A DNA stretch of 64,000 nt from Globodera rostochiensis. Its lineage: Eukaryota > Nematoda > Chromadorea > Rhabditida > Heteroderidae. The DNA lies in NCBI GenBank assembly GCA_018350325.1, contig JAEVLN010000002.1, forward strand, positions 3,971,667 through 4,035,666, read 5' to 3'. Both the position numbers and the translations under genes were made by a program. Shown piece by piece: positions 21,330 through 33,420 of the stretch (position 1 is its first letter; every line of letters begins with the position of its first letter). Under the pieces are notes generated by a model, which did no database searches, had not been told where the DNA came from, and saw nothing but the letters and a program-made list of their open reading frames with translations.

Positions 21330-22154
21330 TTAGCCCGTGACTTTCCCGTTCGTCGGCCCGTAGCCGTGCCCCGTGTCGGTCGGACGTCTTTTGTGGTAGA
21401 GGTCGCACACCGCCGCGTCCCCGTCCATGCAGCAATAATAAGAGGGCAACACGTCATGCCACCAATGGTTCCAAAGAAACGCGCCTCGATCAGCACTGCC
21501 GGCACCTAAAAAATTTCTTTTTGAAAAATTTGATGTTTAGGGGGTAAACTCAAATATTAAAAAAACCAAAAAGAAATTCCGAAAGTTGAAGAAGAAAAAG
21601 TTGTGCATTTTGGGCAAGAAAAACCCAGGACTAAATTTGCGGGGTTTTCAGGGACGCTGAACAGAAATCTATTTTGTATTGGCGGTCCAATCACTTCGTT
21701 TAAAAAATTTCCGTTTTCGTGTTAAAAAATAGATTTTCAGGATGGCAATCAATGGACTTATTTGTAAAAGATCAGTAATCTAAAGATTCTGGATATACTC
21801 CCGCATAGGGTGAGTGCCATTTTTCAGTTTTGTGCCCACCCGAGCCCACGATGACGAGTTCATTGCTTTTGTAGCAGCATTGCTGTCCGCCTGGGTCGTT
21901 CCAAGTCCGGGCCCAGCGCCAAACTGTCCACCAGAAGCCGGCTGAACGATAGCATCGATCAGCTCCCGGGTGATGCAAATGCGGCGGCGATTTGTCCTCC
22001 GCGAAGTCTTTGTCAGCCATGGCCAATTGCTCAGTGAGCGGACAAGGGGGCAGATTCAGGTGATCAACGCCCTGATCATTCTCGTACCATTCTCGACATT
22101 TCGCTGCCCGCTGTTCAGGTGTATTGTAAATTGTTCTGATCACGTTGGTAGAAA
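21330..22154 (-). CDS. AMOP-domain protein, 3' exons only
   Basis: Two exons (22154-21840 and 21505-21330) join at a phase 1 intron into about 163 residues ending in a stop. The order KCREWYENDQ, LPPCPLTEQLAMADKDF, HHPGADRCYRS and GGQQCCYKSNELVI is that of the AMOP domain. This is continued by HDVLPSYYCCMDGD and YHKRRPTDTGHGYGP in the second exon. AMOP is found in secreted or membrane adhesion proteins such as mucin-4, usually followed by a von Willebrand D domain. Here the frame stops soon after AMOP with no such domain. No start or signal peptide was found upstream; the adjoining DNA is telomere-like repeat, so the 5' part is missing or distant. Confidence 0.75.
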
Positions 22155-22982
22155 CTGTGTGTTGAGAATTGTTACTGATAGTTCACGGGACTGGTAAAGC
22201 GGATCTAATAATGACCCCAAGCTCAGGGTTAGGCTCAGGGTGGCTTAGGCCTAGGCCTAATGAACCCCTAGCTCAGGGTGACCTAAGCCTAAGCCTAACA
22301 AACCCCTAAGTATAACTTTTCCCAGTTATTCTTGGAGTTACTTAAAAGTCGTTTTTTCCTTAATTTTCAAAATTTTAAAAGCCGATTTTAATCTCAATTT
22401 TATTTTCTATTGATTAATTCTTAATCAGTGTATCAATAACATATTTTTTAAACAATTTTTAGAATAATTATTTTTATTCGGAACCGAACCAGTCCCATAT
22501 AGCGTAGAAATACCAAATTTTTGAAAGCTTATTTTTAAGGTTTTTTTATAGCTGGGATTTATATGCATTTGCATATTTCGAGAATATTTTGGTGCATTTT
22601 TTTTTTGGCATTTTTGAGCAAAAAACTTTTTTAAAAATTTATTCAACTTTCAAAAAAGGTTATAAAAGCAAATTAATGAACTAAAAGTGCCATTTTTCGG
22701 TGCTCTATTTCGGCATTTTTGGCATATTTTGGCCCTTTTTGATGCATATCGATCCCAGCTCTATGTATTTATAAACAATAAAATGTTTATTTGATTGTTT
22801 GCTGAATTCGCATAAAGCCCCAGACCCGGAGAGTCAATTCAAATGAAAGATTCTCTAAATTTAAATTACCAAAATTTTCCGCCTTGGGCAAAAGAGAAAA
22901 CTCGTTGGCTGAACAAAAAAATAAAAGTAGCAGCGTGATCACAGTTTGGGCCGACATGACAAAATTAGACAAAAGACTTGCT
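22155..22982. other. Gene-poor region upstream of the AMOP exons
   Basis: Contains telomere-like repeats (listed separately) and AT-rich DNA with TTTTTGGCATTTTTG phrases near 22590-22740. No 5' exon for the AMOP gene was found. Confidence 0.45.
22242..22300. repeat. Interstitial telomere-like DNA (TTAGGC family)
   Basis: CCTAAGCCTAAGCCTAA at 22282-22298 is three units of the nematode telomere hexamer TTAGGC read on the other strand. GGCTTAGGCCTAGGCCTAA lies just before it in the opposite orientation. Degenerate CTCAGGGT repeats surround both. Confidence 0.6.
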
Positions 22983-23712
22983 AAATTGAAGCAAATTAAA
23001 TTAGGGGGTAATAAGTACATTAAATTGAAGCAAATTAAATTAGGGGGTAATAAGTACATTAAATTGAAGCAAATTAAATTAGGGGGTAATAAGTACATTA
23101 AATTGAAGCAAATTAAATTAGGGGGTAATAAGTACATTAAATTGAAGCAAATTAAATTAGGGGGTAATAAGTACATTAAATTGAAGCAAATTAAATTAGG
23201 GGGTAATAAGTACATTAAATTGAAGCAAATTAAATTAGGGGGTAATAAGTACATTAAATTGAAGCAAATTAAATTAGGGGGTAATAAGTACATTAAATTG
23301 AAGCAAATTAAATTAGGGGGTAATAAGTACATTAAATTGAAGCAAATTAAATTAGGGGGTAATAAGTACATTAAATTGAAGCAAATTAAATTAGGGGGTA
23401 ATAAGTACATTAAATTGAAGCAAATTAAATTAGGGGGTAATAAGTACATTAAATTGAAGCAAATTAAATTAGGGGGTAATAAGTACATTAAATTGAAGCA
23501 AATTAAATTAGGGGGTAATAAGTACATTAAATTGAAGCAAATTAAATTAGGGGGTAATAAGTACATTAAATTGAAGCAAATTAAATTAGGGGGTAATAAG
23601 TACATTAAATTGAAGCAAATTAAATTAGGGGGTAATAAGTACATTAAATTGAAGCAAATTAAATTAGGGGGTAATAGTACATTAAATTGAAGCAAATTAA
23701 ATTAGGGTAATA
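22983..23712. repeat. Minisatellite, 39-bp unit, about 18 copies
   Basis: The unit is AAATTGAAGCAAATTAAATT followed by AGGGGGTAATAAGTACATT. Copies are essentially identical. Because 39 is a multiple of three and no unit frame contains a stop, both strands carry a long repetitive frame (plus: 13-residue unit KLKQIKLGGNKYI). There is no promoter or splice evidence for a gene, so I annotate it as a repeat. Confidence 0.95.
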
Positions 23713-24263
23713 AATAGTCTATGTAGTTTGTAGCCCCCATTTTTTTTTTGAAAAAATGTTAATTTTTATAAGTCGATTAAAAAATGGAGATCGAACTTAA
23801 ATACACGAAAAATGAGGATAAAATAAAAGATTACATAAGCAAATTCGGAATTGCCCGCAAAAAAAAAGAAGTGAAATAAATTTGTTTATGATTTTTGTTA
23901 TCGTTCAATTTCAAGAAACAGCGTAAAATTTGATTTTTTTTCAAAAATTTCAATCGATTGTGAAGAAGGCCGAGCGAGGCGCGAGAAAGTCAGTCCCACC
24001 GGTGCAGAGAAACTTATGCCCACGCACTCTCTCACAATTCCTCTTTCTCTACCTTCAATTTTAATTCGAAAATAAGCAGCGGATGTTTATGGTGGGAGCG
24101 GGACAAAGGACGAAAATGGAATTTGATTCATTGCGTTTATAGCAGAGTCCCATCAAAAATTTCCGAAATAAGACATTACTGATCAAAAATAAGATTATTG
24201 GGTTCCAAATAATAACAAACTTTTAAACAGGGGTGGGTCGAAACCTTTGCAACGCAAATCGGG
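23713..24263. other. Intergenic region
   Basis: AT-rich DNA with a GC-richer stretch at 23960-24120. No exon was recognised. Confidence 0.4.
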
Positions 24264-26530
24264 ATCAAATGTATTTATTTAATAAATGATTTTTTGAATT
24301 TATTTGGTTTCAATCAATTTAATAAAAAGAACAAAATTAGAGGATATTCATCTGTGTATGTATGGAAAAATAATACTTTAGTTCAATTAGGTCCAATTTT
24401 CCAGTCCTTTGAAGCCTTCTAGGAAATTATAAGATTACTCTAAAAAAGTAATTAAAACAAAATTAAATACTTTTAAATTTACAAATCTAAAAGTTCTCTC
24501 TGACTAACGAATTTGGAGTGCAATTGCACTTGGGGCCCAGCACATGAAATGGCCACAAACTCTTCATACTTAAAAGTTAATTGTCTAATTCTAAACGCAC
24601 TAAAAATCCCAAAAACCACCAAAATAAGCAATAAAAAGTTGTCTAATTCTAAAAGCACTAAAAATCCCAAAAACCCCCAAAATAAGCAATAAAAAGTTGT
24701 CTAATTCTAAAAGCACTAAAAATCCCAAAAACCCCCAAAATAAGCAATAAAAAGTTGTCTAATTCTAAAAGCACTAAAAGACCCAAAAACCCCCAAAATA
24801 AGCAATAAAAAGTTGTCTAATTCTAAAAGCACTAAAAATCCCAAAAACTCCCAAAATAAGCAATAAAAAGTTGTCTAATTCTAAAAGCACTAAAAATCCC
24901 AAAACTCCCAAAATAAGCAATAAAAAGTTGTCTAATTCTAAAAGCACTAAAAATCCCAAAAACCCCCAAAATAAGCAATAAAAAGTTGTCTAATTCTAAA
25001 AGCACTAAAAATCCCAAAAACCCCCAAAATAAGCAATAAAAAGTTGTCTAATTCTAAAAGCACTAAAAAACCCAAAAACCCCCAAAATAAGCAATAAAAA
25101 GTTGTCTAATTCTAAAAGCACTAAAAATCCCAAAAACTCCCAAAATAATTTAAATTATATTCTCTTAAATAGGGAAGCAAATTTAAATGTGCTAAAAACC
25201 GAAAAATATGCAATTTTTTCCGAAATAAGAGGTACACGGTGGTGCCAATGGCGCCGCATTTTCAAGCGGGCTTGAAGATTCTAACAATGTAAGAAATGTT
25301 CTAAATTAATCTATTAATTTAACGTTAAAAGAATAATTAGTAAACAAATTGGTGCATATTCCGGCATTATGCCTTTTTTTGATCACATCGGTCCGTTCCC
25401 TAATAATAATTTAATTAAAATTCAAATATTCTCACGTTGCAAAATGCACAAAAAAGTGATGCGTCTTGGCATAATGTTCTCTTGTTAAGATCACAATTAA
25501 ATGTTCCAAAAATCTTTTGAAGGTCAAATCCTTCCGGTAGCAAACAAATCGGCTCCACGCGCTCATTTTGGTATTTAATAAAGTTGGCGTTTATCGCTTG
25601 CAGTCTGGCTTCCCCCGACTGAATAATTAATTAATTTAATTCGATTAATGTTTATTTTATTTAAAATACACTAAAATTGGACGGGATGATTTTTTGGAAA
25701 ACCGGGACCAACATTTTGAATCGGGATCGGAAAAAATCGGACGCAATGACAATAATAAAAATATTCAAATTAATGCAAAAAGTTTTCTAAATAGTGAAAA
25801 TCCCTACCCCTGGATAGGCTTTTGTGCCATTTTAAAATTTTGGAGCAAAATGACAAGAAAATTTGAATCCGGGTTGAAATAACCGGACCCTAATTTTAAG
25901 TCAGTTTTGTTTGTTTTAACCGGTCTGACCCCGTAAACTATGCATATTTTAGTTATATTTATTCCAAATTTTCTTTACCCATCCTCCAATAATTCTTTGT
26001 AATTTGTCCACGACTTTGTCAATATGTTCTTTGTCTTCCAAAAATCCATTAATTTCTAATGACTTTATTAGCTAAAGGGATTTAAATATTATTTTAAAAT
26101 TGTCAAAAAAATACCATTTCAATTTTAGGCTTATTCGGTTTGAATTTGTTTTCTTGCATTAATTCGGGCAATTCTTCAATTTTTGACAAGAAAAAGTCTT
26201 TTTGATTTTCTTTCTGAACGAATTGAATAAAAAAATCGGTCGTTTTGGAATTGCTTCAATAAATTTGCATCTAAACGAAGTGATTAATTAATTGAAACTT
26301 TTTAATAAATATAATTAAAATAAATACTCTCGCCTAATTTTCTCTGCGCCTCAAAAGTTTCGTAAATATTTTTATAATTTTCAAAAAGTTCACAAAGATT
26401 TGCGTCATTTTCTTTTGAATCATTTCCAAATTTAATTAGTGTCAACAAAATTTGTTCCTTTCGAATTTTGTCCAATTGTCCCCAATGAATTGCCGGGCCT
26501 TTTTCGATTATTATAAATTTTGTAAAAAAG
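24264..26530 (-). pseudogene. Deleted and frameshifted copy of the gene at 58.2-64 kb
   Basis: This stretch matches 57345-64000 closely but lacks large internal pieces. 24264-24531 matches 57345-57613; a fragment of the last exon (KYEEFVAISCAGP) matches 58431-58480. A short 58-bp array follows, and 25147-26498 matches 62643-64000. Exons equivalent to 62929-63111, 63482-63574, 63618-63772 and 63830-64000 are present; the six exons between are gone. In the exon equivalent to 63618-63772 a run of seven A's (26228-26234, plus strand) replaces six, shifting the frame. The copy ends in the G-rich array. It is a pseudogene made by segmental duplication and deletion. Confidence 0.85.
24590..25146. 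repeat. Short 58-bp tandem array (about 10 copies) in the pseudogene copy
   Basis: Same unit as the array at 59.0-61.7 kb: GTCTAATTCTAAAAGCACTA, AAAATCCCAAAAACCCCCAA, AATAAGCAATAAAAAGTT. Here there are only about ten copies, and deletions have removed the exons on either side. Confidence 0.93.
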
Positions 26531-27353
26531 GAAGGGGGGGCTACCGGGAGGGGCTACCGGAAGGGGGGGGCTACCGGGAGGGAGGCTACCGGGAGGGGGG
26601 CTACCAGAAGGGGGCTACCGGAAGGGGGGGGGCTACCGGTAGGGGGGGGGCTACCGGTAGGGGGGGGGACCGGGAGGGGGGCTACCGGGAAGGGGGGGCT
26701 ACCGGGAGGGAGGCTACCGGGAGGGGCTACCGGAAGGGGGGGGCTACCGGGAGGGAGGCTACCGGGAGGGGGGCTACCAGAAGGGGGCTACCGGAAGGGG
26801 GGGGGGCTACCGGTAGGGGGGGGGCTACCGGTAGGGGGGGGGTACCGGGAGGGGGGCTACCGGGAAGGGGGGGGGCTACCGGGAGGGGGGCTACCGGGAA
26901 GGGGGGCTACCGGGAGGGGAGGAGGCTACCGGGAGTGGGGGGGCTACCGGGAGGGGGGACCGGGAAGGGGGGGGGCTACCGGGAGGGAGGCTACCGGGAG
27001 GGGGGCTACCGGGAGGGGCTATGGGAAGGGGGGGCTACCGGGAGTGGGGGGGCTACCGGGAGGGGGGCTACCGGAGGGGGGGGGGCTACCGGGAGGGAGG
27101 CTACCGGGAAGGGGGGGGGGCTACCGGGAGGGGCTACCGGGAGGGGGGCTATGGGAAGGGGGGGCTACCGGGAGTGGGGGGGGGGCTACCGAGGGGGGCT
27201 ACCGGGAAGGGGGGGGGGCTACCGGGAGGGAGGCTACCGGGAGGGGGGGGCTACCGGGAGTGGGGGGCTACCGGTAGGGGGGGAGACCGGGAGTGGGGGG
27301 GGGGGGCTACCGGGAGGGAGGCTACCGGGAAGGGGGGGCTACCTGGGGGAGCT
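26528..27353. repeat. G-rich minisatellite (GGCTACCGGGAGGGGG type)
   Basis: About 45 copies of a 15-20 bp unit with G runs of 4-10 bases. The plus strand has open frames in several phases (Gly/Arg/Tyr-rich), all repeat products. The density of G runs predicts strong G-quadruplex potential. It truncates the upstream part of the pseudogene copy. Confidence 0.93.
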
Positions 27354-27986
27354 ATTTTGGTGTTTTGTCTTGATTCACTTTCTTACCAGTTTTGTCAGAA
27401 AAAAAGATTTTTATATTTTGAATTTAGTCTAATTAATTGACATATTGCAAATGCTTTTTAATGACATATTCTAAATGATTTTAATTTTATTCATTTTATG
27501 CCTAAATCGACTAATGCCTCAAAATTTAATTTAAAAATTTGTAAGATAAAGCCGGTAAAAATCCCCAACATATTTTATTCGCCACGTGCATAAGCATTGA
27601 TTGATTTAAGCTTCTTTGGTTGGACACGCAATGGATGGCTTTTTCTTTTTAAACATAAAATGTCATTTATTGCTCTGTTTGAAAATAAATTCCAATTTTT
27701 GCATGGTTTTAAAATAGGTTTTAAACTCAAAAATATTTTGTCGTTCCTCTTCCAATGATCCACTTATTTGTTTTTGGCAGCTATATAAGTAAAGAATAGA
27801 GATGTTCAATGGGATTTTGTGTATTTTCGAGTCTTTTGGACATTATACATTTGAGTCCCTAGGTAAAACGGACACTTCAGTATAGAAGCTGAAAACCGGT
27901 GTTTGAAGGCGGAGCGACAAATTTTTTTTTTGATGGAATTTGTTTTCAGCACCTAGACTTTCCCAGATCTCAAGAGATTTGAATTG
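27354..27986. other. Intergenic region
   Basis: AT-rich DNA between the G-rich array and the next plus-strand gene, whose promoter it should contain. No exon was recognised. Confidence 0.4.
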
Positions 27987-29624
27987 ATGGGAACAGAATT
28001 TTTGTTTTCCATTTTGCTATTTTTTAATGTTTATTTATGCGCGCTTTCAACAAACTCTTCCGGGGAGAAACTTCAAACGGCAAAAATCAGTAACATTTTT
28101 CCCTTTTTAAACCCATTTTTTTAATTTTCAGCCTCAACTTCAAGCAGTACCGGTCTGCGCCAAACGGAACATTTTGCCGACCAATTTTTTGCGGATTTTG
28201 AACAAAATTTGGTTGGGGGAGAGGGAATTAAAAAAGAAAGTGCCGAAATTGTTATGCCCACCTTAAATTTTGATAAAAGTAAAATTGACCAACTGATGTC
28301 GAGATTCAAAAATGGTTGGATGAAAAGGATTCATTTTTTTGCAAATCTTTTTGATAAAGCAAAGGAAAAGGCAAATGCCGAAGTTCAGAAAGCGAATCTT
28401 TCGCTGAAAGGCCAAGAAAAACGGCGGAGATTGGCTGAGCTAAAGAACGAATATGCCAAAAGCAATAGGCAAATCTTTGGCGTGAACGAAGCCGTTGACG
28501 CGGCGGCCATTGGCATTTTAATTGCATTTTTTCCATTTATGAATTGGCCGAATTCGCGACCAATCGGCAAAGATTTTTTTGGTTATGTCATTTGCGCATT
28601 AATTGGAAATGAATTGTCCGAAAGGTTGGCACAAGTTCGGCTGAGAATTGGAATTGGGCCGGCCTCAAAAATGAGCAAAATTTGGGAGAAAAGCGAAGAA
28701 GCCAAAGTTAATGCGAACAAATGGCCGGCGGATGGCATAAAAACTTCGATTTATTACATTCAAAATTGGCTGAAAAATGATGAACAGATCATTTTAGGGA
28801 CTTCTTCAAATTGGTTCGTCCTTTTACAGGTGATAAATAGGGCCCGGATTTTTATGTTTTAACATATTTTTTTCGTGGATTCCTTACTATGAGAGAAGCT
28901 CAAAAATAGTTTTTGTTTTGAAAAATTTTTGAATTAGGGCGACTTTTTAGCACATATTTAGATTTAGCACATATTTCGCCATTTTTCAAAAATTCCTTAA
29001 CAAAAATGCAATAAAAACGAAAAATACACCCCTAAGGTTCGACTTTTTAAAAATTTTCAAAAATGCACCCCTAAAAAAATGACTTTTTCTTGGACCAAAA
29101 ATCCACCCACAAAGATCGACATTTTCCCTAAAATTTTTTACTTTTGATATTTTTTATAAAATTTTCCAAAACATGTGAAAAATATATTTACAACTGTAAA
29201 TTAATAAAGATAGATGAATTTTGAAGGTTTTTATTTTGGAATTTTTAGCACATATTTTGGCATTTTATAGCACATAAAAACATACATATTTTGGGTTTGC
29301 ACATATAAGTCCGGTCCCTAGTGATAAACGACCTTAATAAGATTTTAATATAAATATATTTTTAAGAAATGCGTTGAAAATTATCCAAACAGAAAAATTA
29401 ACGGCGAAACATTTTCGGACAATTTGAATTTTTACATTTTCTTTTACGAAAAATTAAGCAAATTTTGCTCGAAATTGGTTGGAAATACAGACAAAGCGGA
29501 ATTGAGAAAGCTTTGGGCAAAATATGACTCTTTTCTCGGCGCGGCATTGGAAGAGTTCCATCGGGCACAAAACATTGTTGCCAACTCTGGGATTGAGCAG
29601 GCCAAAGTCAAAATGTGCCACTGA
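27987..29624 (+). CDS. Secreted protein of 352 residues, unknown family
   Basis: Three exons (27987-28089, 28132-28829, 29367-29624) join in phase. The N-terminus is a clear signal peptide (EFLFSILLFFNVYLCALS). The mature protein is rich in Lys, Glu, Asn and Phe, with a likely helical charged segment (KAKEKANAEVQKANLSLKGQ, then KRRRLAELKNEYAKS). A more hydrophobic stretch follows (AAAIGILIAFFPFMNW), and the protein ends VKMCH. There are few cysteines. I do not recognise the family. The 537-bp second intron carries repeated AAATGCACCCCTAAA-like debris. It lies next to the minus-strand secreted 643-residue gene, their 3' ends facing each other, and may be a secreted effector (inference). Confidence 0.75.
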
Positions 29625-30168
29625 TCGGCAAAAAAGTGCCGAAGAAATATTGAAGACGTGGGAAAAATGCAAAAACCATTTTTATATATTTTGTTATTAC
29701 AATTAGAAAGCATTTAACAATTATTCAATTAGAAATGTGATTGATTAATAAATTGGAAACGAAAACATCGGAAATAAGGATAAACTAAAATAAATAAATG
29801 TTATTGTTTAGAAGGCTATTAGATAAATGTTGATCACAGGGCACAGAAACAATGCTATTTCTGGGCTTTTCTCATGATTCCCTATTCTGCAAAAAAACAT
29901 GTTAAAAACTGATTACGAATTCGTCAATAAAAATTAAAAATTGAGAATTTAAAGCGGTTTTTAAACCGGTTGAAATTTTTGAAAAAAAAAAATTCAACCG
30001 GTACAAATTCGCAATCAGCGCATCAAATAGCATATTTTCAGACAATTTTTAGAATAAAAAAATTTTCTACAAATTTGACCAAAAGTGTCCACCCTATGGT
30101 TTTTTGCCAACTTTAAGGGGCCATAACTTTCTTCATTCGGCTATTATTACTATTTTTATCTAAACATT
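29625..30168. other. Intergenic region between convergent secreted genes
   Basis: AT-rich, with a short inverted phrase around AACCGGTTGAAATTTTT at 29964-30003. No gene seen. Confidence 0.4.
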
Positions 30169-33004
30169 TTAATTCTTTTTGTTGCGCTCTTTATTCTTGC
30201 TAATTTTCAAATATTTTTGCGCTTTCGTCTGATAATTTGTCACTTTTGCCTCTCCAGTCTCAGCTAATTTTTCTGCCGACAAATTTTCCTTCCGTTTCTC
30301 TTTTTTTCCATAATAATTTTTGGTTTTATTTTTCCATTTCGTTCGCAATTTATTTTCGTGAAAAATATTTTCATTATTTTCTTCCATAATTTGATGCTTA
30401 ATTTGTTCTTGCTGAAAGTATTGCTCCAAATTGGCATCTTCGAATTCGTCCTTCTCTTCCGCTGACGACGTCAAATCGTCGAAAGATGGCAAATTTTCGT
30501 CGTTTGCAGAGAAATATTCATTCTGTTAAATGAAATAAGTGAATTTCTTTTTGAAGAAAATGAAAAAAACATTTTTTTTTAATAGAACAAACCTCGGCCA
30601 GCATTTGCCTGCGTTTGTTTAGTCCGTCTGCATCGAGAAATTGTTCCCACATCTTTTCTAAAAAAGGGAATTATTTTATCTTTCGTCAAATTAAGCGGAG
30701 ATTGGCATGGGCCTTCCGTTAAATAAAAGAAACAAATAATTAATTGGTATATTCATACTATGATTTGTCAAAATGGGCCTAAATGTGTGGCCGCCCTCCC
30801 CGCTGATTAATTCCTCATTTTTCTCAATATGCAATTTGGCTACAATTCCGTCTTTTCGGGGCGACTTTTTCAAATGATTTGACATGCAAATTAACATTTT
30901 CAATTGTTCTGTTAGCGATAATTCTTCCAAATTTTCATTGTTAAATTTGGAGGAATATTCGTTGATTTTGTCAGTGTAATCGGCAACCGTTTCTCTGGTG
31001 CAAATTGTGAGTGCCCGAAAAAGGTTAATATCTTCGGGTCCATTCTCCCACAACATCAAAAAATCCTTAAAATTATAATTTCAAGTCAAATGCCAATGAT
31101 CGACACTTTTCGGGACATGTTTACGGTTTTAGTTCTTTAATTTTGATAAAAGTATTGGTCCCGAGTCTTTACGAGAATAGCCTCGGGTGTTTAGAAATTT
31201 TAGATAAAAGCTATAAATTCAACGCTATTATGTTATTTAATTAAAATCAAAAATAAAACCAATTCATTTTGATGCCAACCGATTTCTTCAATTTTTTTGC
31301 AATGTGCCAACAATTCACCTTTTATCATTTTTAAATTTTTGCTCTTATTTCTTCTTGAAAATTGATCAATTTTCTCCTCAATTTCCTTATCGTTAATCCA
31401 AAATTTTTCTGAATACAAAAACCAATTTTGTTTAATTTCCATAATAAAATTAATTTTCGCGTGAAAGACAGCAACATTTGGCCAATTGTTGTTTTTATCT
31501 GTTTATAATAAATTATTAATCTAATTTAATAAATGGCCAACCTTCTCCGACTCCTCCATGATCGATTCTTGCGATTTGACCACCAAAAAACTTTTTGGCC
31601 CATTCGTCGTACAGTTTTTTTTGCAACACAATTTTAGTCCTCCATTTACCCAATTTTGTTTCATTGTTAAAAAATGCTTCATATAAAAGCACATAATTAG
31701 TGTTCTGTTCAAAGGCTGACAAATAAAAGTTTTAATTTTTGTATTAATTAAATACAATTTAAGTTTCATCAAATCCAAAGCCCGGACTTGAAAACCGATC
31801 GATATTTTGTTGGATATTTCGAAAAAATCTCGACGAGATTCTCGATCTCTAGGCTCTAATCAAAACAACTCACCCAGCAATTGAATTTTTTCAGAATATG
31901 TGTCGGCTAAGATCGAAAATCGTGAAATGCCAACAATTCCCAGGAATTTTAGACGAATCTTCTTGATTTCTTCAGCATTGTTTCTTTGATTAGCACCCCT
32001 AATAAACATATAAATAGTTTTTAGAAATTAAATAATTTTGTAAAAAAACTTTAGAAATTCCAAAAGTTTTATGCGAGCCGGTAAAAAATGCATTAAATCG
32101 CTGAGAATCCATTCCGCCATTTTCTCCCCATTTGCTGAAAGGCTCTTAAAAATGGCATTTTCGTGTTGACATTTTGGCATTTCTTTAGAGTCTTCCGCCA
32201 AAAATCTTTCATTTAAATTTAGAACATTCAAAAGATCGAATTTTATCTGCAGCAAACGACACAATGCCATAGAACTGAATCGAGTGATTGAAAATGAAGT
32301 CTCAGTGCTCAACCACGCAGAAGCTGTGAACAAACTGCAAAAAGAAAATTAAAGAATTTAAATTGAATGAAAACAATGACTTAATTTATAAATAACTCTT
32401 TTACAATAATAAAACAATAATTATTTTATGTACGTCTTTAGGCGCCAATTCAGCTGATGGCCCATATTTTTTGATTTGTTCGTTTTAAACGGCAAACGTT
32501 TGTCCGCTTCTGGGCTCAAATTTGGTCTCAAATTTTGCAACTTTTTTTTGTTTTGCATAATTTTCTGTTTGAGCATATAAAAATGCGTATAAATTTTAAT
32601 TTTTGTTGCCAACAATTCCTGATCACTGTTTTCATTTGCCAAAAAATATTCCAAGTATAAATTGTCCAACAAAACGTTGGGCTCGCAAATCAAAAGAATT
32701 TCTTTGTAAAACTTGTAAATTTGCAACACACCTTAACAAGATTATGAAATTTAACAGATTCAAAGCTTTGCAATTAATTAATTTTAAAATGTGTTACTGA
32801 TAACTAAAGACAAGCTTTTCAAGCATTGGCTTTTTTTTTTTTGCGAATGTAAGAGTTAGTGCCTAAAAATGCTGCCTCTACTTATGTATTCAAAACGATT
32901 TAAAAAGAAGTTTAAATACCATTAGCCAAATTTTGTCCCGGATAGGCAATTGACACCGAGACGTAAAGGTTAAAAAACAAAATTGGCATAAATTTAGGCG
33001 TCAT
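30169..33004 (-). CDS. Secreted protein of 643 residues, unknown family
   Basis: Nine exons join without phase conflict: 33004-32920, 32731-32434, 32334-32050, 31998-31874, 31715-31542, 31498-31260, 31065-30759, 30657-30593 and 30522-30169. Exon 1 is a signal peptide (FMPILFFNLYVSVSIAYPGQ). The middle is mostly helical, rich in Leu, Lys, Glu, Asn and Phe, with scattered single cysteines. The C-terminal exon changes from acidic (SSAEEKDEFEDANLEQYF) to strongly basic (KNKTKNYYGKKEKRKEN), which could include a nuclear localisation signal. No domain is recognised. In a plant parasite, a signal peptide plus a basic nuclear-type tail would fit a secreted effector acting in host cells, but this is only inference. 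Confidence 0.78.
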
Positions 33005-33420
33005 ATTTGTTACAAAAATCAAATAATAATTACCTGATTTAGAAAAGATTATAAAATAAATTTTTATGTTTTATATCGCACAATTTTTAAATACACACAA
33101 ATAAATGAAAATAATATATTTTAAAACCTTTAATTATTATTTAGCCAATTTAAATTGACAAAATAAAGTGGTGAAAGTGTTGCTTCTTCCACTCTTTATA
33201 TTATTTACATTTGCCAACTCTTCCGTCTCCGTCTCTCCCTCTAACATTATTATTTTTTAAATAAGTTGCATTCAATTTTTAATCAATTAATCCATAGAAG
33301 GTAATTTACTTATGGGTTGTCCAATAAAATATTGTCGGAATTGTTTTAGATTTACAGAGAAATTGTCGGATAGCGTATTTATCCGTTATAATATTTAAAA
33401 ATTAGATGTATTTTACACAT
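33005..33420. other. Intergenic region
   Basis: AT-rich DNA between the start of the secreted 643-residue gene and the stop of MKK4, both on the minus strand. Should contain the promoter of the secreted gene. No other feature seen. Confidence 0.45.

Noticed and set aside
22787..23695. Membrane-like 302-codon frame and Lys-rich 268-codon frame
   Set aside because: Both arise from a perfect 39-bp tandem repeat; no flanking coding structure was found.
26452..27440. Gly/Arg-rich protein in the G-rich array
   Set aside because: Low-complexity repeat translation in several phases; starts in pseudogene sequence of the opposite strand.
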